In this document: positions 35,010 through 46,633 of the stretch, in pieces
How the letters are laid out: each line of letters begins with the position of its first letter
How positions within the stretch are numbered: the first letter of the stretch is position 1
Source of the DNA: Amoeboaphelidium protococcarum
Taxonomy: Eukaryota > Aphelidiomycota > Aphelidea
Reading direction: 5' to 3'
DNA: 64,000 bases
Assembly (NCBI GenBank): GCA_023515745.1
Contig: JALECJ010000256.1
Coordinates: 1,240,001-1,304,000, forward strand
Notes under the pieces: generated by a model
Databases searched by the model: none
What the model saw: only the letters and a program-made list of their open reading frames with translations
Told to the model about the DNA's origin: nothing
Position numbers and translations under genes: made by a program

Positions 35010-36536
35010 ATGGAACTAGATGATTTGCTGTATGCTAGATTTAGACTATAGATGCCAAATGTATTGCAATAAGACGTGTAAAGACTCGATGATCTGATGG
35101 TTGGTGTGAGATTTGCTTATATTGTGGGACTGTATGTTTAGAATATGGCATCTTTTGATTAATAGATGGAATGGCGATATGCTATTAATACAATAGAGTC
35201 TGTAGATCAAGTCAACAAGTTTTAGTATACTTTACGCGTAAGCGAGATATTGCGGCAGCTGGAGTATGGTTCAGATGTTGGATTCACGTAGTTATTCTAT
35301 CCACAGCGAAGTGAGTTGTTTGCCATATTATCATTTCTTGTGCAAAAGTATGATTAATTATGTACTGCGAGATAGGGATCCCTCTATGGTAATGATGACG
35401 ATAACAATGCTGCCTTTAAAGCCTTAATACTGAGTAATAGCAACAGATATTCGAGATCTCAACTTCGAGAGATGCGCGACTCTTGGAGGTAGTAGTTGCA
35501 ACAGTTCATGCGATAAAGGCCTGCCTCTTAATAATCTATACGCGCCAAGTCACCACAGTTACTGTAGTCTTAATAACAATAACAGCAGTAGTAGCAGTAA
35601 ATGATTACAGTTTAAAGTGTGATTAAGGAAACGAGCGGCTCAGATTCCAGTAATCTCATAATAGGCAAGGAGCTTCGATAAAAGATAAAGGTGTTGCGTG
35701 AAGATATTAAAGTCCTAAGAGAGGCTCAATAGTTGCGAGAGAGTCAAGCAGCAATATCATCGTCTGCTGTAGTTATAGATCCTGTATATATTGAGAATGC
35801 TAGATAATTTGTATCTGAGCATAGTACTGGCGAGGTTCAGTAAAAGCAAGAGAATCTACAATAGTTATTACAGAATGCATAGAGGCAATTGAACGAAGTT
35901 CAGTAGTAGATTGTAGATCAAACTACTAGTTTTGATTAATAGTTGAATCAGCTGTAAACTGAATACAATTAGGAGAAAGATGAAGAAGTCCAAGAGATTG
36001 TCAGCAAACAGTAAAAGATTGAAAACACCATTCTGTATTTGAAGTAAATTGAGACTAAGCTGGATTATGAGCTTCAGGAATTGCAGGTCCAGGCGTCAAC
36101 GTTAAAGTCATTCCCTAGCAGGTAGTAGATGATTGATCGACTTAAGACTTTGAATGATTTGGTGCAGAAGGATTCTGAATAGCTTTTGCAGTTGAACAAA
36201 GATATCGTAAACGCTCAGTAAGAGAAGGAATCAGTTGTTGACTAAAGCGGTACTAGCTATAGCCGTCTTAGGCAAATATTAACTTCAAAAGTGTCTCTAT
36301 AGAATCCAGTATTCACTCAGCAATGCCTTTCACTGTTGGAAAAGTATCACAACACTGTATTGTAGTGTGCGCAGAGTATTCAGCGTATCTCTGATCAATA
36401 GATTGAATTGCGTCGACTGTAGAACTAGATACGCGTTTTATAAGTGGATGAAAGAGTTGAATAACGTCACGCTGCTCTGGTTGAAGATTATCGGGCACAT
36501 AGACTGAAGTAGTAATAGATTGAATAAACTTCATGA
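35010..36536 (+). CDS. CCDC22: CCDC22 homologue (Commander/CCC complex)
   Basis: Single exon, 508 residues. The first ~125 residues form a calponin-homology-like NN-CH domain that matches CCDC22: MELDDLLYARFRLQMPNVLQ, then LEYGSDVGFTQLFYPQRSEL with the family's GYQTFLYP-type block, and LFAILSFLVQKYDQL. A Gln-rich linker contains a run of TAA/TAG codons, and from about residue 210 to the end the protein is a long coiled coil. CCDC22 pairs with CCDC93 in the CCC part of Commander, which recycles membrane proteins from endosomes. I recall this complex as lost from yeasts and moulds. Under the standard code the gene would hold over 60 stops. Confidence 0.72.
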
Positions 36537-36647
36537 AAGAAAATACAGTATGGTACTTGATGATGATGCATGATACTATGAACATAATTTTCTTTCATTC
36601 AGCGGTAAATCATAAACTAAAATTTAGGGCGAACCAATTACAAATAT

Positions 36648-37967
36648 TCATGTATTCTTCTTCATATTATTAACATTTGACTTGAAATCGGACGAGTCAA
36701 TCATATCATATTCGTCACTTTCATTTCCTTTAGGCTTTGATGGTCGGCGTTACTTTAAATCTCCAAGATTTCCTTGTCTTTGTTACTATTGTGAAGAAGA
36801 TGATGAAGGTTTATTCAACTGATTACCGCTACCGTCATTCTCATCTAGCTAACCAGATCCACCTTATGCGTCAGGACGATCACTATGACGAGTACCACCT
36901 TCTTTACCATTACCAATACCACTGACAGCTGGCGAGTTTTATAAAAATTAATCAATCCAGTGCATAGGTGATAAGAATGAATAATTGGAAGACCTTCGAT
37001 CATCATACGCATTAGCCACGTTCTTATTGCTAATAGGAGTCTATTACTAAAGCGGATCACCTCTTGTAAATATATCACGAAAACTATCAGCTGTAGAGGA
37101 ATTCTATGATACATTAGATGGTCTACCTTAATACTGCTACTATGAAGATTGAGAAGGTCGGAACATTCTCGATGCAGCCGGACTTCCCTTCATGTATGTA
37201 TCATCCAACTCCACAGCCTACTAATACTTATCATACCATCCACCAACCACATTCACGATAGCATTAACTGCTGGCCTCAGATTAGACTCATAAACGCGAT
37301 TATGCTTCAACCTGTCCAGTGATCTATGTATAGGGCCAGAGGTGGAAGCAACTGAATCATAGGCGCGACCGATTATATGATAGTGGTGGAGAACTGGCAG
37401 TAATAGAGGACCAACCAGGATAATGTACGCAATACTCTTGTCACTAAACACAAGTCCAAGTAGCGATACGGCAACGTAAATCAACGCCACAATTACCAGA
37501 TATCGCAAAGCATTCTACTACCTGATTGTCGACAAACGATCCTACAGAGATAGAACCTAATACTCCAGTACTGATACATAATAACATATATCAGTCAGCT
37601 CCAAAGGTTTATATCCGGTCCTCTGTTGCACTTGATCAGCTGACTTGTACAAAATATCACCAATCTTATCAAATGCTCCTCCCAGGTATCGTTGAAGAAT
37701 CTGAGCTTTGTACAAATACTCCATCAGCGCCACTAGTAGCCACATCAATACTGCGGTATATATATAAGATATCTTGCCACTGAGTAGAATTCCAATAATC
37801 GATGTCCACATATACAGAGCCACCATTGAAATCCAAGGCGAGAGGCCCAACAGAATGCTGTAATACACGCCCATCACCCACTTTTCATACTCTTACAATA
37901 CATTTAACCACTCTGCTGTCCGCTACCCCAACCAATTTACTGTCTAAATATCAACGTCCTACGGCAT
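36648..37967 (-). CDS. Two-hairpin membrane protein, possible ER-shaping or ER-phagy protein
   Basis: Single exon, 439 residues. Start at 37967 (MPQDVDIQTVNWLGQRTAEW) is the most upstream ATG. Hydrophobic pairs at about residues 37-90 (GLSPWISMVALYMWTSIIGI; TAVLMWLLVALMEY) and 155-195 (LVIVALIYVAVSLLGLVF; IAYIILVGPLLLPVL) are separated by a 60-residue cytosolic loop, like reticulon-homology domains. The long Gln/Ser/Asn-rich tail ends with ESDEYDMIDSSDFKSN; acidic residues before YDMI fit an Atg8-interacting (LIR) motif, placed as in FAM134/RETREG receptors. Family membership is inference from layout only; a Pex30-like protein is an alternative. Confidence 0.5.
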
Positions 37968-38547
37968 AATAATTGATTATCGTTAAAGTAATTATAATAC
38001 AATTAATATGTGATGTAATAAAACTTTAACGAAAGAAAACGGATTTGTGTTTTGATTGTGACCGGCAACTTGTTTCGGTGTAAGATGGAGCGTTCAATGG
38101 CGATGTTGAATAGTGATTGTCATGATATGAGAGGCTCTATTCACTACAGGAATATTAGATCTGCATTTGCTTTATTGGGAGCCACATTCAATTTTAAGTT
38201 TAAGATGTTCAAGCTTATCAATCAACAATCACTGATCCAATCCAATTCGTGTCACGCGATTGATTGTTTCTTGGCGTTTCAACTGAAAGAGCGGACTCTC
38301 TCACACTTCAAAAGACGCGTCGCTTTCAATGTTGACGGCAGTAACCATCTCTAATGCCACAACGCTTAAATGGCGGATTTAAAACTATCTTTAAGGTTAT
38401 AGCATAAGTGATAGATATTGGATGTTTAAATACCGGAACTTGCGCGGTTTGAGTCCTCAAGGCACAGAACATAATCATTCGTCAAATAACACATAAGCGG
38501 AATTTGTTTAAATGTAAAATCATTAATCTCATCCACAGATTAAACTA
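37968..38547. other. Intergenic region upstream of the two-hairpin protein
   Basis: About 580 bases between the start of the membrane protein and the stop of ITPA. A plus-strand frame at 38052-38354 exists but has no recognisable features. Nothing else seen. Confidence 0.4.
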
Positions 38548-39399
38548 TCACTATTTATTGAGGAGATACTCACGCAGCTTATTGAATGCGCGACTTCTAT
38601 GGGAAATTTGATTCTTATCCCCTTTATCCATTTCTGCATAAGTCTTACCATCTCCCTCCTCTGGCTCCTACACATTAAAGACAACGTTTATATATATTAC
38701 ACGCAACTATAAACCACCATATAATCTTACAAAGATGGGGTCCCATCCAAAGTTGGTAGGTCCTCTAGCTTGAACAATCTTTCCCTACACACAAGAAAAT
38801 TGATCCAGTCGATATACAGACAGCATTACTGTACAATCTAACCTTTGTTATGCCTGAAAACAATTTAATCTCATCTTCACCGGGGATGCCGAGCGCGCAT
38901 ATAGTCATTGCATAAGCTTTATTGTATCCATCAGGATCGTCCTACTTGAATCCTTCAACCATCTTATTTAAGCCTACACACACAGACACGTATGAGATAT
39001 TATTAAGATGAGAGCGTCGATCTTATAGTGCCTTTAAAGCAAAGCGATCATACCAGAATGTCCCAACGCGTGAAGAAACTGTTTGATATAAGCACCAGGG
39101 AGACCGTTAAGAGAATCGAAGCATAAACAAGTGTCCTCAGTAATTACAGGCTTATTCAAAACTTTGAGTGCCGCCTAACACTTGGCGATTGCAATCTCTT
39201 CCGGCGTTCCTTAAATCTCTGGTACTACACTCTAATACGGCAGATCTCATTTTTGGGTAATCGATTAGAATAAAAAGCGGATTTTATTACCATCTTCAAT
39301 AGCAGCGGATGTCAAATTGATATCATTGCCGATAATCTGCTGCACTTCAACCAGCTTGTTCTTATTACCAGTGACGAACGTGTATTAAATGCGGTGCAT
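38548..39399 (-). CDS. ITPA: Inosine triphosphate pyrophosphatase (Ham1/ITPA)
   Basis: Five exons (39291-39399, 39054-39245, 38843-38973, 38731-38784, 38548-38667) with introns of 45, 80, 58 and 63 nt give 201 residues, the normal length. It hydrolyses ITP, dITP and XTP to monophosphates, cleaning the nucleotide pool. Signature blocks: [16 protein letters not shown] at the N-terminus, [37 protein letters not shown], and [24 protein letters not shown], ending [14 protein letters not shown]. The most intron-rich gene in the window; the first intron ends in AATGAG, an exception to the usual GTAG acceptor. The gene ends AAA TAG TGA. Confidence 0.95.
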
Positions 39400-39614
39400 T
39401 CTACTTCTAGTGATATTGAATAGAGTAAATCTTCGCTAAAAAATTAGTTGAGCATTCATACGCAAAGAGACAAATGTAAAGTCGCTGAATAAACTAAATT
39501 ATGATGATGATTATAATTACAATTGCATTCACTATTTAAAAGATAAAGCATCCTTACACTTATACTTTACAGACGTACTAAGCTCTTAGAAGTAGAAAAT
39601 CGAAATCGGCACGT

Positions 39615-41351
39615 TCAAACCTTGTCAATGGTCCAAGCATCTTCTTGTCTAAATGCCTAATGCATCCGTTCAATGAGATTGGTAAAGGTACTACCACGAG
39701 TGCCGATGAAGCCATGAGATCTTGCAGCAATCAACTGGTCAATAAAAGGATACCAAATGGAGTTTAAGATTGGATTAGATCTTGCTGTATCTTCGGGAGA
39801 AAATGACTACAGACTCAGCTACTCATCTTCATCCAAGTTGTGGCCATGTAGGTAATCAATCAGCGGACTCAAAGATTCCATATAGCTTGTGGATCTCTCA
39901 TCAGACAGCGTATGTAGTATCTCTGCAAAAAGATCCAAGTCAAAATCGTTCAAAGTTACTAGAGTCTAAATATCTGGACAATCTGCAAGAGGCTGCAATT
40001 ACAAAGGATCACTTAAATCTGTAGCCACAAAGATGTTAACTGGAGTTTTTATACATTATGATGACAATGACTAAGCAGGAGTATCTTCAGGGCATTTGTT
40101 CTTCTAGATTGCAGCAATGATAGACTACACCGAAGTACCAACTCTATTCTTAAATGATCCATCGCCGCTCCTTAAATGAACGCTAATCCAAAAATCATTT
40201 TTATCGAAAGGCATTTAGCTAATTAGGGAATCGACAATAGATCCAAGATTCTTATTCTGCAAAGTTAAGCTCCTTCTTACTTCAGCCATTGTCGCATTCA
40301 AAGCAGCGTCATCTCCCAGTAAAAGTAGACGATTGAAGCCAAATGTTGAACCAATAACTACAAGTTTATGATCTGATTCTTGCCAGTTGACGATGTGCTG
40401 GAACTTGTTCTGATATTGCTAAAACTGCGTTGGAAGTTAAGCTTATTCAGATGCTCCAGCACTGAAATTCTTATGCAAACCATCAACCGATAATCCTTAC
40501 ATTTTGATTTCGCTGTCATTCACTTGATCCAATCCGAAGAGATATCTATAATGATACTTGGCCTACTCTTTAATCAGCAGAATATCCTCAGCATACAGAG
40601 GACCAGATGTCTAGATATTCTACACAAATTCATACGCCGAGACTGATGATTCCACAAAGTCCAAGTTGAATAATAAATCAGCAGGGAGAACGGCCTTCTT
40701 TCTAAGATTACTGTTTGAGTTGAACTTGTGCTTCATCTAGTTGTACGTATCTATATTCACATACTCTGGAGGTGATGTCTAGTCTCCCAGTATTAAACTC
40801 TCGGCAATTCTGACACTTTACATCAAATCATCAAATGGATGCCATGGCACATCCTGCCATCCAATATAGAGCGGAGGAATGATCAACGTTCTATTGCTGA
40901 GTTTAGCAAGCATTATCGCATTCTCCAACTCACCCACCTGATTGCTAAAGCCACTATGAGGCAAGTAGGCGAGATACTTAGTGTTACTGTTTATTGTGTT
41001 GCCTACTACCAATGATTAAGATGACGCTGTATTATCATCACTTCCTAAAGACCCTGCAACAGCATCGTCATCATCGTTACGATCCGCTTTTAAAGCCAGC
41101 TCTGTTTCAGAATTTACAAAATTTACACTAATAGCATCCTCACCATCACCATCAACATCGTCACCGTAGGTCTGAGATAACAGAGCATCCTTGTCCAGCA
41201 GGATATTGCGGAATGGGTTCTTGAACTTTTCCAAATGAATACTCCTAACATTCTGCAGAGTCCACAAATTCTAGATAGAGACAACGAACAGGATGACCAA
41301 GCTTACAGCAAGGAAGAGCAGAATTTTGAAGGCAGTAGACTGACGTTTCAT
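39615..41351 (-). CDS. Type II membrane O-fucosyltransferase-like enzyme
   Basis: Single exon, 578 residues. A short basic cytosolic tail (MKRQSTAFK) precedes one membrane anchor (ILLFLAVSLVILFVVSI), the usual Golgi/ER type II layout. The lumenal domain starts around residue 125 with YLAYLPHSGFSNQVGELENA and LIIPPLYIGW; FWISVHLRSGDGSFKNR carries the HxRxGD motif of GDP-fucose protein O-fucosyltransferases, and GFIGTRGSTFTNLIERMH near the C-terminus is the donor-binding block. It probably transfers fucose from GDP-fucose to a secreted protein or glycan. About 25 TAA/TAG codons are read as Gln. The acceptor cannot be predicted. Confidence 0.82.
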
Positions 41352-41984
41352 ATATGTACCAAGTGCTAAATCCTGTACTAGAAGTAAAGTTTAGAAGACT
41401 AAAAGGTGGATTTCTGTAAGTGAATGATGAATGAAATAAATTGGTGTGAAAGGTGAGCTTTCAGGGTAAGAAATTTCTTCTGAATTGGGAAGAAGCGACG
41501 CGCTTAAAAGCTTCTGAAACAGTTCTGAGTGCGCTCTTCAGATGTCAATACGAAACAGAAGTTTATGGCATTTGGGTGTAAAGGTACTGTAGGTGATATT
41601 AGTAGGGCGTTTATTGTATCTTGACGCGTTTCTTTATAGATGGAACAGTGCGGATTCATATGTTAAGTTAAATTACATTTATCATACGAATATATGATTT
41701 CGTTAGCAAAATGCACCTAAATTTTGCTCTCCTCGTGAACATAGTAGCCTCAAAACAAAGACTAAGTTCTCTCCCATCACCAATGGGACAGACATGCTTT
41801 TAAAACAGACAATTAAAATTCAGTGGTACTTCAATTCTACGTATGATTATTAACGTCCTATGGCTTCGATGATTATTATATATCAATCATTCTATGATTT
41901 ACTTAGTATACATCGGAGCGCGGCACGTAGTATTTGCTCTAAATAACAGCAGAACACATCTAAGAAACTAATCACGAGCGCTTC
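41352..41984. other. Intergenic region upstream of the fucosyltransferase-like gene
   Basis: About 630 bases between the fucosyltransferase-like start and the importin stop, both minus strand. It has two GAAACAG words near 41515 and 41552. No coding frame seen. Confidence 0.4.
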
Positions 41985-44681
41985 TCAAATCAAGCTTTGA
42001 AACGCAACTTTGAATTCAGGTAACGAACGAGTGGCCTATAGTTTTTATATCAAGTTCATCTTGTAATTCTGGCCATTCGACGATATAATGTCTGCAAAAA
42101 CACGCTTCACTAGTAAAGGATCACGACGAGCAATATTGTACAGCACCTTAGTAAGTGCATTATCAGCACTTTTGTTCTCCAACGTGGCAGCATAGATCGA
42201 TGACACTATTAAAGCCTTCTATTCCAGAGTCAATTCCAACTTATCTTACAGCTTAGCCAGAAGCTATGCAAAAGTCTCACTATTCACCACGTTCGGGCTT
42301 TAAAAGCCCACCCGCAAGAGATTGGATACATACTCGGGCTATATTGTCTTGGGAATCCGCCTGAGAATTTATGTCACTAATTCAAAGACACTATTAGCAT
42401 ATTCCATCTCCGCTTTCATGATGGAGTAATCGATAGAATGATTGAGTATATAGCCTAAAAAGTTGGTAAAGAGAGGTTTGACCACAGAGACGGTTTTGAG
42501 GAGAATACGAGGATCGCCTATCATGTCGAGCAAAGTGTTTAATGCCTGTACACACCCAGAGCTTTGGAAGGCCATACTATTGTTGCAAATTAATTGCAAC
42601 GTTTAAGACACGGCGGACTCCAATGAAAGAACGTCAATTTCAGAATGTACAACTAAGACGATAGTTCTACAAAGGACATAAACATAATCTTCAAATAGCT
42701 ATTCAGAATCTCGTGTCATCTACTATCTAGGAAAGCCAGTACAAACATTTAATACATAAGTAACAAGAGATTTAACTGCATCTACATTTACAAAACTTGC
42801 ACTGCTTAAAAACAGGTGCAGCACTTCTAAAATCAAATTCAAATGTTTATGGATATCAGCTACACTATGGTTGATGACATTCTGATTCTAAACCATGCCT
42901 ATAATGGACTAAATTAAAACAGATTATTCATCTGCTTCCATATCCTACATAAGATGAAACAAGCATTAGATCACACACAGCCGCTGATCAATTCTGGTAA
43001 CGGGCAGCTGTATAAGTTACTTATATAGCGGTTTGATAGCGGAACGGTAATTCAAACAGATGAGGATGCATAACTGTTCAGCACTTTTTAAAGTCTCACC
43101 AGATCCAGATACAAGCAGTTTGAGTATTTCTTAGAACACTTCTTACAGTTGCGATAGACTAAGATGTTTACAGCAGTTTTGAGCAGATATGAGGCTCTTG
43201 ACACAGTAATGAGATAGTTCGGTATGCTAAGAGGCAATAGCGAGCATGGAATGAACAAAATACTCCGCTAAATCCATACTCCCAAATTAGGAATATTCAG
43301 CCGCCATCTGCAAACAATACAGCAAAGCCTTAATCTAATTCATGTTCATTTAAGGAGCTTATTGACGAAGAACATCAACATATTAACTAAACGCGTCCAC
43401 ATTTAAGACAAAACTTATAGTCTTAAGGCTCTGTCCCATCGCGTCCGCAAAGTCTTCAACATCATCATCATTTTAACTAATTATCTCACTTAGAATATTC
43501 AATACTGTATTCAAAAAAGTAAAAGCGGCTTACGACATGACATCTTTAAACACCTAAATGCTTTATTCGCTAACTGCATTATAGATAGAAGTACCACTAT
43601 CAGGCTAATCAAACGTAATCAGCTGCTCCAAAGACAAGGAGCTAACACTCGAATTTACAGATTAACACTATGACGCTACAAAATTTCCATCTTGTATCAC
43701 TGCAGTGTACTTATTCAATATAGACTCACAGGACTCAAATATAGCCGCCCATAAGGTCACCACTTAATTACCAATGCTGGAGGCATATTGAGGGTCACTC
43801 AGTCGAATCAAAAGATCTAAAATTAAGCGAACAGAAGAGCATAACGCATCATCAGATAATAACAAGCACTCCAAGATTGACAGCTCCTCCACCATGAGCA
43901 AGATTGACTACAATATTTCCGCAATACCATCCAATGCCTAGGACTACATTAGACTTTCAGTATATTAAGCAACCGGAACAGAGACTAAAAATCGCAAAAG
44001 TAATACTTGCAGAGAACGAGTATACTTGCCTGACTCTGGATGGTTAATCAAAGCAGAATACAGAGCGATAGATATTTATACATCATCAGATGCATTTAAT
44101 GAAGTGATTAGTGGCGCCACTTACTGCAGAGTAAATAACTTCATACAGGCAGATAGAAACAACTTGAACGCTATAATAAGACCAGTGTCATTCGAAATTA
44201 TATCTTAAAGACGAGATAACCAATCGAGAAGCTTTTATCTATCCCGACTGTGTAGGGAGTAATTCATTTACTCAACATACAACTAAACAATCTTCAACTT
44301 TTGCGATAATCCAAGACCCATATGCTCACACAGAACGTCCAGTTCAAAATCGCTTATGACAAGGGAATACGCAGCATAAAGCTAATCAGCAACCATGGTC
44401 GATAAATCTTGCTAGCTAAGAATTCTAAGTAGTATTTATATCAGACTACCCTTCTATGAGCTGTCAGCAAAATTACGCGCCAGATTATGGATTAAATTCG
44501 CAGCATACCACTAGACAATATGATCATACTAAGACGGCGAGAGCAGTATCTATGAAGCAATTTGCAGACTGTCTGGATTTCCTAGGTACGACTCTAGCGT
44601 TTTTAAATCTTACTATTGTGTCGTAGTGTATTTTTAAGGATCTTGCAGTCTTAGAACTACGTTGGCAAATTATTAAGTCAT
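41985..44681 (-). CDS. Importin-beta family nuclear transport receptor (transportin-3/importin-13 type)
   Basis: Single exon, 898 residues, helical throughout with about 90 TAA/TAG codons. The N-terminus (MTQQFANVVLRLQDPQKYTT, LESYLGNPDSLQIASQILLS, YAANLIHNLARNF) follows the first HEAT repeats of the transportin-3/importin-13/Kap111 group, in which a helix of ~20 is followed by a 'W/S-L...L' segment and a 'FAA-TLxxKI' segment. The total length is close to transportin-3 (about 920). The C-terminal region (NNSMAFQSSGCVQALNTLLD, FTNFLGYILNHSIDYSIM) also fits late HEAT repeats. These receptors carry cargo such as SR proteins through nuclear pores. Assignment within the family is tentative. Confidence 0.68.
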
Positions 44682-44696
44682 CGCGCTTCTCAAATA

Positions 44697-44954
44697 GCCA
44701 TGAACAATTAAATTCATCAAAATTGGAGGGGAAACGCGTCCGTCTTGTGGAACGAACAAACGCTCAAGAAACGACCCAGCCATCGTACTTTAATGTTGGC
44801 CAAGTTTCATACAAAAGTCTAACTTGGTACTATAAATTTAACACAATTTTCAAGCTATTAATCTTGTGGGGCCCTGTAAGTCAGCCAAAAGCTATTTTTC
44901 GAACATGTTATTTATCATATTTATAGCCTCGAATCGAAACATTTCACTCTCTTC
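44697..44954 (+). repeat. Direct repeat copy 1 (~260 bp), interrupted by a hAT-type insertion
   Basis: From about CATGAACAATTAAATTCATC to CATTTCACTCTCTTC it matches 47641-47900 in the same direction, by eye around 85% identical, with long identical words such as TTTAATGTTGGCCAAGTTTC. After the hAT insertion the match seems to resume weakly at 46162 (CTCTGTGATT). It lies directly upstream of the importin start, so one copy may be part of that promoter. Confidence 0.8.
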
Positions 44955-46161
44955 TAGTGTTGGGCAGGCTCGGCTTGGCTTGGCTTGTAAAGCCGGCTTG
45001 AAGTCATCTTGAGCTGGCTTGCTATAATTGTAGATTTATTTTCAAGAGAACTCAGATAAAATAGAATTTTAGAGCCTGTGAAGCCATCATTCCCATTTTT
45101 CATCATTATCTGTGTGTATTCTTTACGAAAAGTTCACAGTCAGCGCTATGAGCCTAACATCACAATGATTAGTGCGTGGTTTCTGCAATGACAACTGTTG
45201 CAGACGCGGTTAAAGCTGCTAATGTGACTAACAAAGACACTAGTTTTCGGTAGAACATTAAAATTTGAAACCTAGCTAAGTTAGATTAAGTTATTCATCC
45301 CCGTCTTATTCATCCCTCTGAAACGTGAGTGACGCGACCTGTTTCAACTTTATCCATCCCCGCTTATTCTTCCCCTTTATTAAACACTTCAATACAATAT
45401 TAAACACATCAAAAACAATATGAAAAATATGAAATTTCATAATTAGTTCGCTAAGTATAAATAAGAACTGACAGTCTCAACTTATCGAAGTATCTGGTTA
45501 AGGCAACTGATTATTAGCGCGATAAGTGTTGGTTGCTATTGGCAAGTTATTATAAAGAAATACTGTTCCGAATATGAACTAATAAAATGTACTCATATAC
45601 ATTCGATGTATAATGTCAATCTCAATATGTAAGTCTGAGACAGTCAAAGAGTGGATGTCTGTTGATTACGCGTTTGCAATCTCCAAAGCATTATGCGTAC
45701 CGTAATTTACATTCATCATTAGACAGCGATTTTCTCCTTCCCTGCTGGTATCGAGACGCAAAAAAACCCAGAAGAACGGAATCTTGTGTCCCAGTATGTG
45801 TATGAAACTTCTGATGACATAAACAACACATTTCACATTGTATTTCATTTCGTACATCAATTTTCATTCGGGGAAGAATAGGCGGGGATAAATAAATTTG
45901 AAACATGACGAGCTTACAGTTCTAAGAGGGATGAATAAGACGGGGATGAATAACTTAATCCAGCTAAGTTAGGATGAATAAGAGTAATTCGTTCCATTAT
46001 AGCTGTAGAATGTAATAGATCAGTATCACCATTCTCAACTTACTTTCGCTTTATTATGTATGAGCCGGCTGGCTCAGGCTTTACATAAAAATAGCAAGCT
46101 GAAGCCAAGCCGACCCTGAGTTCCAGCCGAGCCGGCTTCTCTCCATGCCTGCCCAACACTA
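44955..46161. mobile_element. Non-autonomous hAT-type DNA transposon
   Basis: 1207 bp. Terminal inverted repeats TAGTGTTGGGCAGGC and GCCTGCCCAACACTA, with further inverted sub-terminal GC-rich words (GGCTTG/CAAGCC types). 8-bp target duplication CTCTCTTC at 44947-44954 and 46162-46169. TAG-GTTGGGC-type ends with an 8-bp duplication are the hAT hallmark. No transposase frame is present, and a second inverted-repeat element sits inside. Confidence 0.9.
45285..45962. mobile_element. Second inverted-repeat element nested in the hAT element
   Basis: About 678 bp. The ends share a perfect inverted repeat of about 35 nt (ATTAAGTTATTCATCCCCGT continuing through CTTATTCATCCCTCT, and its complement ending at 45960). 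Inside this is a second, imperfect inverted pair around TTATCCATCCCCGC / GCGGGGATAAA. Direct repeats AGCTAAGTTAG flank it (45274-45284 and 45963-45973), an 11-bp candidate target duplication. No coding capacity seen. The family is unclear; Mutator-type elements give 9-11-bp duplications. Confidence 0.75.
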
Positions 46162-46233
46162 CTCTCTTCCCAACTCTGTGATTTCCTTCGAGCGATTATC
46201 CGAACGAAAAACTCGCTTCGCATTCACCCGTTA

Positions 46234-46574
46234 GAGCATCTCCACCGGTAAGGCTTTTTGACCAAAATTTGATCGGGTTAGCAATTTTTCATCTCCACCG
46301 GCTAGCAATTTTGATCCAATTTTGCTAAAGTTGCAAACCAAAATTGCTAAACCGAATGTTTTTAGCAACTCTCGTTAGCAATTCTGAATAGTTGCTAATC
46401 GCTTGTTTTAACAGACGGCTTAGCAACGGGTACAAACAAATTTTAGCAACCCTCTCTGTTGTTCCATTCAAAATTTAGCAACCTCCGGTGAAGTGACAAC
46501 ATCGTTCGCAACTCTTCGAACGAATAAAGTTTGGACAAAGTTGCTAATTTAGCAACTCATTGGTGGAGATGCTC
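46234..46574. mobile_element. Tourist/PIF-Harbinger-type MITE
   Basis: 341 bp with terminal inverted repeats GAGCATCTCCACC / GGTGGAGATGCTC and a 3-bp target duplication TTA (46231-46233, 46575-46577). TTA/TAA duplications with such ends are typical of Harbinger MITEs. The interior repeats TTAGCAA/TTGCTAA words in both directions and can fold extensively. It lies 60 bases before the ATG of the next gene. Confidence 0.88.
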
Positions 46575-46633
46575 TTATCTGGTAAACATCCTCCTTCTTC
46601 TCCCCCAACATTGAATCGCTGAATCAATGAAAA

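Noticed and set aside
38052-38354. 100-residue plus-strand frame between the two-hairpin protein and ITPA
   Set aside because: No motif, runs on through TAR codons into AT-rich sequence, and lies in a promoter-sized gap.
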